A stretch of DNA of 64,000 nucleotides from Ga0077555 sp050187415 (lineage in GTDB: Bacteria > Pseudomonadota > Alphaproteobacteria > Rhizobiales > Hyphomicrobiaceae): contig JBFWXN010000015.1 in assembly GCA_050187415.1 (NCBI GenBank), forward strand, positions 22,886 through 86,885. The letters run 5' to 3'. A model generated the notes under the pieces. The model searched no databases. It was not told the DNA's origin and saw only the letters and a program-made list of their open reading frames with translations. The first letter of the stretch is position 1. Every line of letters begins with the position of its first letter. Shown piece by piece: positions 1-8,139 of this stretch. Position numbers and translations under genes: made by a program.

Positions 1-3000
1 ATTTGCTGGCATCCTGGCTCAACAGCGCGCGGACCAGATCGGCAATGTAGACAGCCTCTTTCGCGTTGCGCTGGCCGACATAGGAGGCATCCGGCAAACG
101 GTGAAAGCTGATCGGCCGGCTTAGGACGCGCTGCGCCAGGTCTCGCAACGGCGCCGGGGCGGTGACGTCGATCGCTGCGGTAGGCGACAGCGGCTGGCGG
201 CTCGGAACAGTTCGCAGATGCCCCCCATAGAACGCCTGGTTGCAAAACCCGATGAGGCTCTCGTGGCGGCTCCTGTAGTGCCATTCGAGCCGGGTCGCGG
301 GCAAGGCAGCCGCGGCCTTGTCGAGCAGGCTCTCGGCCTGCATGCCGAAGGCGACGTAGTCCGGAAGGTCGGCATCGTCGGTGTCGAGCTTGCGGCCGAA
401 ATAGCTCGGCGGTGGCAACTGCATCTCATCGCCGACGACGATCATCTGGGGCGCGCGGTAAAGTGTCGGCAAGGCGTCTTCGATGGGGATCTGACTCGCT
501 TCGTCGAAGACGACCACGTCGAACAGGGCCTCGTCGAGCGGCAATGTGTCGGCCACACTGAGTGGGCTCATCATCCAGATGGGCTTCAGGTCACGGACGA
601 CGTTGCCGGGCGCCCCGGTCAGAAAATCCCGCAATGCAGCGCTTGGGCGCAGGAGGGAGAATTGATGTTCGAGGAAGGCCCGGCCGACATCGTAGGTCTC
701 GTCCGGAGTGCCGATGCGGCTGCGAAAGCGAGACTTTCGCTCGTCCAAGATACGCCGCGCATTGAGCGTGCGCAGCTCCGCGAGCTTCGCGCCGAGATCT
801 TCGGCGATCCGCTGCAAATCGTGCGAGGCGACGCGTTGCGCAGCCGGGTGCTCGGCAAAGATACGCTGAACCCCGAGGTGCAGTGACGCCGCGCGCAGTG
901 TGTCCGTCTGCATCGGGGCTGCCCGTAGCGCTTCGCCCAATGCTGGCGACGCCTCATCGAGATGCCGCAGGGCGGCCGCGAGTTCGATCGCCCGGTCGTC
1001 GATGGCGTCGAGCACGTCGAGGTGATCCGCGAGCGTACGTGCCGAACCGTCGCCGAAGCGTGGAAAGAGGGCGAGGATCGCGGCCCGAGCCTGCTGCACG
1101 CGGACCTGAGTGGCGGCGAGAGCGAGAATACGCGACCGAACCGCGTCCTCGTCGTCAGGCGCCGTGCGAAGGAGTGCGGCTTCCGGCGAACCGTGCTCGC
1201 CTCTTCGCTGCCAGATGCCGGTCAGCTGCGCCCGAAAGGTATCGAGATCATCGACCCCGAGGGATTGCCGGAGGAGGCTTGCGTAGTCGTCGCGCTCAGC
1301 CCGCGCCTCGTGCTCCCCCGCCATCCGCGCGAGCGCGGCGGCGCGGCTGCCCGCAGAATTGGCGAGACGCTCGTCGAGGATGTGTTTCAGGTTGCGCCAT
1401 TCGCCCGACAGAAAGCCCCACACGCGGCCTTCGTGGCGCCGCGCGAGGGGCAGCCAGGCCATCGTTTCGGCGGCCGAGGGCTTGTGACGCCAGCCTGGGT
1501 TGGCGGCGATGGTCGTGGCCAGCGATCGCTCGAGTGCGTCGAGCGTTGCGAATTGATCATGCAGACGGCGGGCGGCGTCGGTATCGTGCTCGCGCAGATC
1601 GAGCCGGCCGATCGCCGCGAGGGGCTCGAGACGGGCCGCAAGTGTCGTCTCGGCAAACAGGGTCTCGAGCCCGATCCTCCGAGCCTCGTCGGTTCGCACG
1701 CCCGAGGCCGAAGCGGCCTCGAATATCGCAAGTGCGGCGCGCGCCGCCTGCAGCAGCATGGCGAGACAGGCACCAGGGTCGGGGCGCGCGAGCAGCGTCC
1801 GCGGCAGCGCGGAGAGCGTCGCGAGAACGCGCCCGCGTTCGATGGGCACGTCCCGCAGCGCCTTGTCGAGCTCGATGAGCGCACCCTCGCCGTCGACGAA
1901 CGCGCCCCACGGTGGGACGGCCTCGCGCTCCTGCAACGAGATGCGCGGTCGCGGCATGGCGCGCTTGATCGCGACGTCCAAAAGGTCGCGAAGCGTCGTC
2001 TCGCCCGATCCCACGTAGCGCTGCATCGTCGACGAGAAGACGCGAAGCTGGTCGGCCGAGGTTTCGATGTCGGCGACGAGGTCTGCGCGCTTGTCGCGAA
2101 TGGTCCGGCTCGGGCGGCTTGCAGGCCAGCTTTCGTAGAGCGCCTTCAAATTTGCGATGAAGGGCAGGCGATCCTCCCGCGCATCGTGCACGAGGCTCGC
2201 CAAGTCGCCGATGCCGGCGTCGCGCAATCGCTTGTAGACGACGTCGAGTGCCACGCGTTTCTCGCAAACAAAGAGCACGGATTTGCCGTTGGCCGCGAGA
2301 TCTGCGAGCAAATTGGCGATTGTCTGCGATTTGCCCGTGCCCGGCGGCCCCTGAATGACGTAGCTCTCGCCTGTCGTGGCACGCAGGACCGCATCGTCCT
2401 GGCTTGGATCGGAGGGGAGCACGAGGTTGCGCTCGACGTGAGGCGGCTTCTCGATGTCGCGCAGCTGCTGCCGGGTCTGCGCCTCGAAAAGCCGCTCGTA
2501 GTTGGCATGCCGACCCGGATAGCGATCGAGAAGCACTTCGTAGTCACGCACCAGGCTCATCTTGCGCGTGTTGAAATTGGCGAGGGTGACCGCGCACAGG
2601 TCGATGTCCCAGACGAGCGGGCCCGTCTGGCCGGCAGCCGTCGTCGAGTGCTCGTCGCCGACGTGCGCGGACAGCTCGGCCTCCGTCGGCATGCCGCTCT
2701 CGATAGTCGGATGCGCCCCGCCGGCGACGCCATGCTCCGTCGCCGGACGTGGCCTCAGAAAGCGGTCGAACAATTCGAGCCCGAGCGGCTGGTAGCTGTC
2801 CGCCGCGTAGGAATAGCCGATGCCGCGCCAGTCCTTTAGCCTTGCGGCAGCGCGCCGCTGGCGCCGCCGATGCTCGTCGAGCTGGCGCCTGTTGGCTGCC
2901 TGCAATCTCGGCAGGGGGGGCGCATCGACGAGACGCACCGAGAGGCCCGGACGCGTCTCGCTGGCCTTCGCTTGCAGCCGACCGCCGAGCGCCCGGATCG

Positions 3001-4246
3001 CATCGAGACTGGACATGTCGAGCGTTTCGGCAAGCTCGACCTGGAAACGGTCTTTGAGAACGAAACGCAGCACCGGATTGATCTCGGCCTCGCAGACCGG
3101 CGCTTCAAGCGTGAGGCTGAAGGCATCCGGGTCCCCGGGCTGCTTCTTCAGAGAAACCGGCAGCATCACGAGCGGCGTATTGACGGGCTCGGTCGCATCG
3201 TCGTCATGCCAGCGCAGGAAGGCCAGCACCAGGCGCAGCTGGTTGAAGCCGAGCTCGCGCGAATCCTTGCGTGCCGCGCTGCGCATCTTGTCGAGGCTCG
3301 GCGCCAGAAATGGATAGTCGGCGCAGTGCAGCCAGCGACGCAGATCAAGCTCGCCTTTGGTCTCTCCGCGTTCGTTGAGCCCGGCTAGCCGCTGCAACAT
3401 CTCGTCGTCCGCGGTCAGCAGCGCGCGCGGCTGCAGCGCTTTGTAGTCGAGCAGCACCGGCAGCGAGCCGCGAGTCAGGTCGACGCCGTGGCGATCGGCA
3501 AAGTAGAGCAGCTTGTTGCGCCGGGTGACCTCGAACAGGCGGTTGCGAAAGTATTCGTGGGTACGTTCGCGGCGCAGAACGGGATCGGCAACATCGGCAA
3601 GGTCGCGCGCCTTGCTCTCGGCGTCGTCGACCTCGACGGACCGATAATCGTCGATGAGGTCGATCAAGGCCGCCAGATCCGCCGGCCGTTCGGCGCGCCG
3701 CACGCGGGTCATGTCGACGATGATGCGCGCGAGGACCGGGCTGAGCCGTGGATTGAGCCGCGCCAGATTGTTGCGATGTTCGACGAATAGCGCGAGTTCG
3801 CCCGCCTCGCCGAAGTCGAGACCCGTCGCCAGGCTCCCCATCAACATGCCGAGGTGGAAGATGTCGGTCAGCGCATCGTGATGGCCTAGCTTGCGCTCCC
3901 AGCTCGCATATCCCGGATAGTAGAGGGGCCGTGTCGGAGGCGTCTCGGGCGGGCATACCTCCTCGGCGCCGAGCTCCGCCACATCGATGACGGCCACGTC
4001 GTCGGCGACAATCGGCTCGCACACATCGACTTTGGCGAGGGTCAGCTCCCCGTTTGGACTCAATGCGAGCAAGTCGAAACGGTCGAGCGAGGCCACGCGT
4101 CCCGCCTCGTGCAGGTCGTGGCATTCCTCGAACAGCGAGCGCACGGCACCGATCAGGTCTTCGTTGTCGATGGGCCCTGCCTGGCGAAATCGCCTGAGAA
4201 GGTCGCCGAAGGACGCGTTCCAATCGTATGGCGTGCGCTCGAGCAT
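1..4246 (-). CDS. DUF4011/COG1112-type superfamily 1 helicase with N-terminal kinase-like region (3' partial)
   Basis: An open frame of about 1415 codons runs from the ATG at 4246 off the left edge, so the C-terminus is missing. Residues about 35-200 resemble a protein-kinase C-lobe: LHEAGRVASLDRFDLL sits where the catalytic loop should be, followed by YPGYASWERK and DALTDIFHLGMLM, but the HRD and DFG residues are absent. Residues about 232-252 (FRNRLFEVTRRNKLLYF) look like the start of DUF4011. A Walker A box, GPPGTGKSQT, lies near residue 633; motif II (FDEASQ) near 1247, motif III (GDEMQLPP) near 1270 and the WHYRSRHESLIGFCN motif near 1325 complete an SF1 helicase core. The order kinase-like then COG1112 helicase is that described for MkoA of Mokosh anti-phage systems, whose partner is a phospholipase D protein; any partner would lie beyond the edge. 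The helicase call is firm; the kinase-like call and a defence role are inference. Confidence 0.85.
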   Translation of the reverse strand, partial: MLERTPYDWNASFGDLLRRFRQAGPIDNEDLIGAVRSLFEECHDLHEAGRVASLDRFDLLALSPNGELTLAKVDVCEPIVADDVAVIDVAELGAEEVCPPETPPTRPLYYPGYASWERKLGHHDALTDIFHLGMLMGSLATGLDFGEAGELALFVEHRNNLARLNPRLSPVLARIIVDMTRVRRAERPADLAALIDLIDDYRSVEVDDAESKARDLADVADPVLRRERTHEYFRNRLFEVTRRNKLLYFADRHGVDLTRGSLPVLLDYKALQPRALLTADDEMLQRLAGLNERGETKGELDLRRWLHCADYPFLAPSLDKMRSAARKDSRELGFNQLRLVLAFLRWHDDDATEPVNTPLVMLPVSLKKQPGDPDAFSLTLEAPVCEAEINPVLRFVLKDRFQVELAETLDMSSLDAIRALGGRLQAKASETRPGLSVRLVDAPPLPRLQAANRRQLDEHRRRQRRAAARLKDWRGIGYSYAADSYQPLGLELFDRFLRPRPATEHGVAGGAHPTIESGMPTEAELSAHVGDEHSTTAAGQTGPLVWDIDLCAVTLANFNTRKMSLVRDYEVLLDRYPGRHANYERLFEAQTRQQLRDIEKPPHVERNLVLPSDPSQDDAVLRATTGESYVIQGPPGTGKSQTIANLLADLAANGKSVLFVCEKRVALDVVYKRLRDAGIGDLASLVHDAREDRLPFIANLKALYESWPASRPSRTIRDKRADLVADIETSADQLRVFSSTMQRYVGSGETTLRDLLDVAIKRAMPRPRISLQEREAVPPWGAFVDGEGALIELDKALRDVPIERGRVLATLSALPRTLLARPDPGACLAMLLQAARAALAIFEAASASGVRTDEARRIGLETLFAETTLAARLEPLAAIGRLDLREHDTDAARRLHDQFATLDALERSLATTIAANPGWRHKPSAAETMAWLPLARRHEGRVWGFLSGEWRNLKHILDERLANSAGSRAAALARMAGEHEARAERDDYASLLRQSLGVDDLDTFRAQLTGIWQRRGEHGSPEAALLRTAPDDEDAVRSRILALAATQVRVQQARAAILALFPRFGDGSARTLADHLDVLDAIDDRAIELAAALRHLDEASPALGEALRAAPMQTDTLRAASLHLGVQRIFAEHPAAQRVASHDLQRIAEDLGAKLAELRTLNARRILDERKSRFRSRIGTPDETYDVGRAFLEHQFSLLRPSAALRDFLTGAPGNVVRDLKPIWMMSPLSVADTLPLDEALFDVVVFDEASQIPIEDALPTLYRAPQMIVVGDEMQLPPPSYFGRKLDTDDADLPDYVAFGMQAESLLDKAAAALPATRLEWHYRSRHESLIGFCNQAFYGGHLRTVPSRQPLSPTAAIDVTAPAPLRDLAQRVLSRPISFHRLPDASYVGQRNAKEAVYIADLVRALLSQDASK

Positions 4247-4252
4247 GGCGAC

Positions 4253-5428
4253 CTATGCGGCCCGACGGGCAAGCCCGGCCTGCAGACCGCGACGGCCCCG
4301 CAGCTCTTGTCGGGCAATCTCGCGAAAGCGTGCGCCGATGCCGAGTTCGTCGGCTGCCGCGGCAGCAACCGGCAGCGTCGTGCCGAGCCGGGCGCCGTCG
4401 ACGGTTGCGAAATCCAGCAGCAGAAACGCCAGATACTCGGCGGCGTTCTCCGCAAGGGCGCGCGCGGGACGCTCGAGCGGCGTCACGGCTCGGGCGGGTT
4501 CGTAATCGGGAACGATTTCGCGGGCGTGCGCCAACGCGGCAGGTCGCACCGTATCCGCGTCGTAGAGGACGCGATCGAGGATGGCATTCGTGAGCGCGCC
4601 GAGCGCGTCCCTGTCGAGCAGATCGAGTGTCGCGAGGTCGATCGGCCCGGATATCAGCTCGGCAACGTCGGAGCGAGGGTCGTTCGCAGTCGGCGGAGTC
4701 GATTGGGCGAGCGCGCGCGCGCGGGCGGCGATCTCGGGCGGGGCGCGCGAAGGTCGCTCGTCCGACCCGGCTGCTATCTGGCCGTCGGTTTGTTCGAGGC
4801 AGGCGTCCGCGGCGATCGCTGCTGCTTCCGCGTCGATGTCGCCGCGCGCTTTGAAAAGGATCCGGACGGCCGCCGCACGGCTGCCGCAGGCGATGAGCCC
4901 ACCCCGGTCGCAATAAACCTCGGTCATCAGTTTGAAACGTCGTGAAGTTTCGGCGATCTCGGGCGGACATCCCTCTTGGCCGACGAGCCAGCGGAGCAGG
5001 CGCGTCGCGATGTGAAGCCGCCCATCGCCGACCTTGTAGAAGCGAAATCGCGCGATCTCTCGTCCCAGGATCGCGAGCAGTTCTTCCTCGTTGGTGATCC
5101 GCTCGACAATATTGCCGGCAAGCGCGATTGCGACTTCGTCCGGCATGAAGACCAGATGAGCGCCGGGGGTTGCCGCCGCAGGCAAACGGAAGAGCGCGAC
5201 CGGAGATTCGATGTCGAGGCGCTGGCACGCCGTCTCGGCCATCGCATATCGCTCCCCGTTGGCCCCCCGGTTCGGAAGACGGGTCGCGCGCTCCTGGAGA
5301 TCGGCTCGAGTCAAGTCCCTGTAACGGTCGCCGATGTGCTCCGCTTGAAACCAACGCCACAGATGGGGCTCGGCGCGCTCCAGTCGGTCGGCGATGGCGA
5401 GATGGTACGCAAACGGCTCGAGCTGCAT
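4253..5428 (-). CDS. M48 metallopeptidase-like protein with lost zinc-binding motif
   Basis: A 391-residue protein that starts 6 bases upstream of, and in the same direction as, the helicase, so the two are probably one operon. A GGGGA-like ribosome site precedes the ATG. Residues about 75-190 have the outline of an M48 domain: PVALFRLP, HLVFMPDEVAIALAGNIVERI, the helix EELLAILGREIARFRFY, and then EVYCDRGGLIACG, which matches the third-ligand helix of M48 enzymes. At the site where M48 enzymes carry HExxH this protein has REIAR, so both histidine ligands are arginine while the glutamates remain. I infer it is not an active zinc protease and may be a scaffold or sensor. The C-terminal half is alanine-rich and helical, with no recognised domain. 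No signal peptide is visible. Family membership is likely, function unknown. Confidence 0.75.
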   Translation of the reverse strand: MQLEPFAYHLAIADRLERAEPHLWRWFQAEHIGDRYRDLTRADLQERATRLPNRGANGERYAMAETACQRLDIESPVALFRLPAAATPGAHLVFMPDEVAIALAGNIVERITNEEELLAILGREIARFRFYKVGDGRLHIATRLLRWLVGQEGCPPEIAETSRRFKLMTEVYCDRGGLIACGSRAAAVRILFKARGDIDAEAAAIAADACLEQTDGQIAAGSDERPSRAPPEIAARARALAQSTPPTANDPRSDVAELISGPIDLATLDLLDRDALGALTNAILDRVLYDADTVRPAALAHAREIVPDYEPARAVTPLERPARALAENAAEYLAFLLLDFATVDGARLGTTLPVAAAAADELGIGARFREIARQELRGRRGLQAGLARRAA

Positions 5429-5605
5429 GGCATCCCCCAGTCACCGGCCCGCCAGCATCGACCGCCGCGTCCCACGCGCAGATACGCGACCGAGGTCCGG
5501 GCTTGCAAGCCTCGCCGATCAATTCGCTGTTCGCGTTGCGAGAAAGCGGCAGCCCGCCCACGTGACGAGACCGAGGCGATAGAGGGCCGGGGCCGGGAGC
5601 TGTGC

Positions 5606-7210
5606 TCAGGCGAGCGTCGCTTCCGAGCCCAGGATGACGGTCGCTTGGGACGAGAACACCCCTCCGTTGCCATGCGCGAGCGCCGTTTCGACGCCGCCCA
5701 CCTGGCGATCGCCACATTCGCCGCGGATTTGCCGGACCGCCTCGATCAGCAGGAAAATGCCATACATCCCCGGATGACAGTAAGAAAGTCCGCCGCCGTT
5801 GGTGTTGACGGCAAGGCCGCCACCCGGCGCGATGCGTCCGCCTTCGACGAAGCGGCCGCCTTCGCCCTTGGGGCAGAACCCGAGATCCTCGAGGAACAGG
5901 ATCGTGTTGATCGTGAAGGCGTCATAAAGCGCGAGAACGTCGATATCTTTCGGGCCAAGCCCGGCCATCGCGTAGGCGATATCGGCGGATCGCTTGGCGC
6001 CAGTCTGTGTCAGGTCCGGCATCGAGGAGATAGCCGCGTGCGTGATCGACTGTCCGCAGCCGAGCACGTAGGCAGCCGGCTTTTTCAACGATCGCGCCCG
6101 ATCGGCCGACGTCACCACGAGGGCGCCGCCGCCGTCGGTCGACAGGCAGCAATCGCGCACGGTGAAGGGTGTGCTGATCGGGCGTGCAGCCAGCACGTCC
6201 TCGATGGTGAGGGGCTTTCGATCCCAGGCGGCGGGGTTGAGCTGAGCCCATTGTCGGGCGGCCACCGCCACCGCTGCAAGCTGTTCTCGCGTGGTGCCGT
6301 ACTGGTGCATGTGGCGTCGCGCTGCCATGGCGTAGGCGCTTGCCGGAAGGAACGGCTTGAACGGGGTCTCGTATGGATTGGTTTCCCGCGCGGACGCTTG
6401 GCGCCGTCCCACGCTGCGTTGCGTACTGCCGTAGGCGATCACCGCGACGTTGCACAGTCCGGCCTCGATCGCCTGCTGCGCCTGGGCGACGTGATATTCG
6501 AACGACGAGCCGCCGACGATCGTCGAGCCGATGACGGGTGCATCGAGCCCAAGATACTCACTGAGCGACAAGGCAGACGTGCGGGCCTGAGTGGTGGCGC
6601 AGAAGAGACCATCGACGTCCCTGAGGCCGAGCCCGCAATCGTCGAGCGCCCGGGTGATGCCCTGGGCCATCAGGTCGATCGGGGTCAGGCCTTCCGCGAC
6701 CTGTCCGAGGTCCGACTCGGCCACGCCGACGATGGCGGCGCTGCCGCGCCGCGCCGTACCGGTGGACTGGCGCGAGCGAGCGGCCGGCTCGCTTCGGACC
6801 GATGTGGTGGCCTGCTGCATCCCCGAAGCCGCGGCAGAGAGCGGGACGAACACCGGTACCGGTTCGGCGTCGCCGCCCGGACGATGCACGCCGAACGAAA
6901 CCCGCATGCCGATCTTGACCGCATCGGGTGCGACGCCTTCGACGCGGCTCATCAAGCGGAAACCTTCGTCGCAGTCGATCAGCGCCACGTTGTAGGCGCC
7001 GCCGTCCACGGCGTGAACCGTCGTGGTGGAGTAGACTGTGCCAAGTCCGCTCGCGACGCGCCATTCGAGGTCGGTCGAGCCCGTGAACGGGCAGACGAGC
7101 CGAGGGAAGAACACGGCGCGCTTGGCACCGGGGCTCCACTGGTAGGCAAGCTCGCCCTTCTCGAGGTGTGCGACGTACGTCTTGTGCGGCGCAGCCTTCG
7201 GATCGGCCAT
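5606..7210 (-). CDS. DUF35 OB-fold protein fused to a thiolase (SCP2-thiolase type)
   Basis: The 534-residue product has two parts. Residues about 1-125 are a DUF35-type acyl-CoA-associated OB-fold (FPRLVCPFTGSTDLEWR, then YNVALIDCDEGFRLMSRVEG and GMRVSF); only one cysteine of the usual zinc ribbon remains. Residues about 150-534 are a thiolase of the lipid-transfer/SCP2 type (AIVGVAESDLG, CLSTDGGGALVV, GFCPKGEGGRFVEGG, and a C-terminal ALAHGNGG that has histidine where classical thiolases have the general-base cysteine). Thiolases of this group cleave or condense beta-keto acyl-CoA, and DUF35 proteins are normally separate genes next to them. An in-frame upstream start would add 50 arginine/proline-rich residues; the ATG at 7210 (MADPKAAPHK) is preferred. 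Substrate cannot be read from the sequence. Confidence 0.88.
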   Translation of the reverse strand: MADPKAAPHKTYVAHLEKGELAYQWSPGAKRAVFFPRLVCPFTGSTDLEWRVASGLGTVYSTTTVHAVDGGAYNVALIDCDEGFRLMSRVEGVAPDAVKIGMRVSFGVHRPGGDAEPVPVFVPLSAAASGMQQATTSVRSEPAARSRQSTGTARRGSAAIVGVAESDLGQVAEGLTPIDLMAQGITRALDDCGLGLRDVDGLFCATTQARTSALSLSEYLGLDAPVIGSTIVGGSSFEYHVAQAQQAIEAGLCNVAVIAYGSTQRSVGRRQASARETNPYETPFKPFLPASAYAMAARRHMHQYGTTREQLAAVAVAARQWAQLNPAAWDRKPLTIEDVLAARPISTPFTVRDCCLSTDGGGALVVTSADRARSLKKPAAYVLGCGQSITHAAISSMPDLTQTGAKRSADIAYAMAGLGPKDIDVLALYDAFTINTILFLEDLGFCPKGEGGRFVEGGRIAPGGGLAVNTNGGGLSYCHPGMYGIFLLIEAVRQIRGECGDRQVGGVETALAHGNGGVFSSQATVILGSEATLA

Positions 7211-7514
7211 GGCTAATCTGTCCTCCGGGTCTTCGTTGGTGGGCTTTAGGGCCGAGGCTATGCGGGAACAAGGCCGGAGACCAGCACGGATGGCGATTCG
7301 GAACTCGCCGGGCCCGGCCGGCCTCGGCGCTTTGGCACACGCCGGGCGGAGACGCCGCAAAACGCCATAACCAGCAGAAATGATGCACTATTTTATTTGT
7401 TTTGCGCCGTCATTTGCAGGTCGCGCCGAGTTCGGTCTTGCGCCTGCTTCGGCGACATGAGACGCAATCCAAGCTGCGGAATTGACCAGTGCCAACGTGT
7501 GTCCACCCGGCGTG
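7211..7514. promoter_or_regulatory. Divergent intergenic region between thiolase and NUDIX genes
   Basis: About 300 bases separate two divergent starts, so promoters for both genes should lie here. The stretch at 7379-7405 (around ACTATTTTATTTGTTTTG) is clearly more AT-rich than its surroundings and is the most likely promoter area. No protein-coding frame here looks real. Confidence 0.4.
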
Positions 7515-7985
7515 ATGGAGGATCTGGGCGTGGACTTGACCCGATTGCTGACGAGCCGGATGACCGGACTCCAGGTTGCTGCCTTGCCGTTGCAGCGCTC
7601 GCCTGCGGGACAGGTGGCCGTGGGCCTCGTCACGAGCCGCGGCACCGGGCGTTGGGTGCTGCCGAAAGGCTGGCCGGTCCCGGGGCTGACGCTTGCCGAA
7701 ACGGCCGCCATCGAGGCGCGCGAGGAGGCCGGCCTTGTCGGGGACATATCAGATACGCCGATCGGCCGGTATCGCTATCGCAAGGGGCTGCATACGTTCG
7801 CAAGCATGCCGTGCGAAGTGCAGGTATTTCCACTTCAAGTGAGAGAGCAGCTATTTGCGTGGCGCGAGAGAAAGCAGCGGCGCGTGGCGTTTTTCTGGCC
7901 CGAGGCGGCGGCTCAAAGCGTCGACGAGCCGGAGTTGGCAGCCCTGCTGCGCACTCTTTGTGCGGAGGGAAGCTTCGACCCATGA
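7515..7985 (+). CDS. NUDIX hydrolase
   Basis: A 156-residue protein with one NUDIX domain. LPKGWPVPGLTLAETAAIEA followed by REEAGLVG is the NUDIX segment; the wording PKGWP plus EAREEAGL is typical of the diphosphoinositol-polyphosphate/diadenosine-phosphate-like subgroup in Alphaproteobacteria, which hydrolyses nucleoside-diphosphate-linked compounds using magnesium held by the EExG glutamates. The ATG at 7515 was chosen; a TTG at 7482 would add 11 residues. The gene is alone between two differently oriented neighbours, and no operon partner is evident. Substrate not predictable. Confidence 0.85.
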   Translation: MEDLGVDLTRLLTSRMTGLQVAALPLQRSPAGQVAVGLVTSRGTGRWVLPKGWPVPGLTLAETAAIEAREEAGLVGDISDTPIGRYRYRKGLHTFASMPCEVQVFPLQVREQLFAWRERKQRRVAFFWPEAAAQSVDEPELAALLRTLCAEGSFDP

Positions 7986-8139
7986 CGATATTCGCGGGGT
8001 CTCACCGCGCGTGACAAATCTGCGCACAACCGACATCCGGCGCCGATAATGGTTTCGGCGGGCGCCCGAGCCACTATGACGGTGGCGATCACGGTCGCGG
8101 TCACGTGCTCGACATGAACAGCTAGGCGGGAGGGATGGG

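Noticed and set aside
962..2839. A 625-codon open frame on the plus strand opposite the helicase.
   Set aside because: It lies fully inside the antisense of the helicase, whose frame carries clear ATPase motifs. Long antisense frames are expected at this GC content, and its sequence is arginine-rich without domains.
3345..5717. A 790-codon minus-strand frame overlapping the M48-like and helicase genes.
   Set aside because: Its product is highly arginine-rich, and the other minus-strand frame gives the M48-like and helicase motifs.
7515..7985. Apparent deviations of the NUDIX box (GL instead of GE, IE instead of RE).
   Set aside because: The PKGWP...EAREEAG wording is normal for this alphaproteobacterial NUDIX subgroup, so it is not an unusual loss.
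8049..8117. A 22-codon frame (MVSAGARATMTVAITVAVTCST) just upstream of the phosphate transporter.
   Set aside because: No ribosome site and low complexity from repeated GGTCGCGGTCAC-like sequence. It could be a leader peptide, but nothing supports that.
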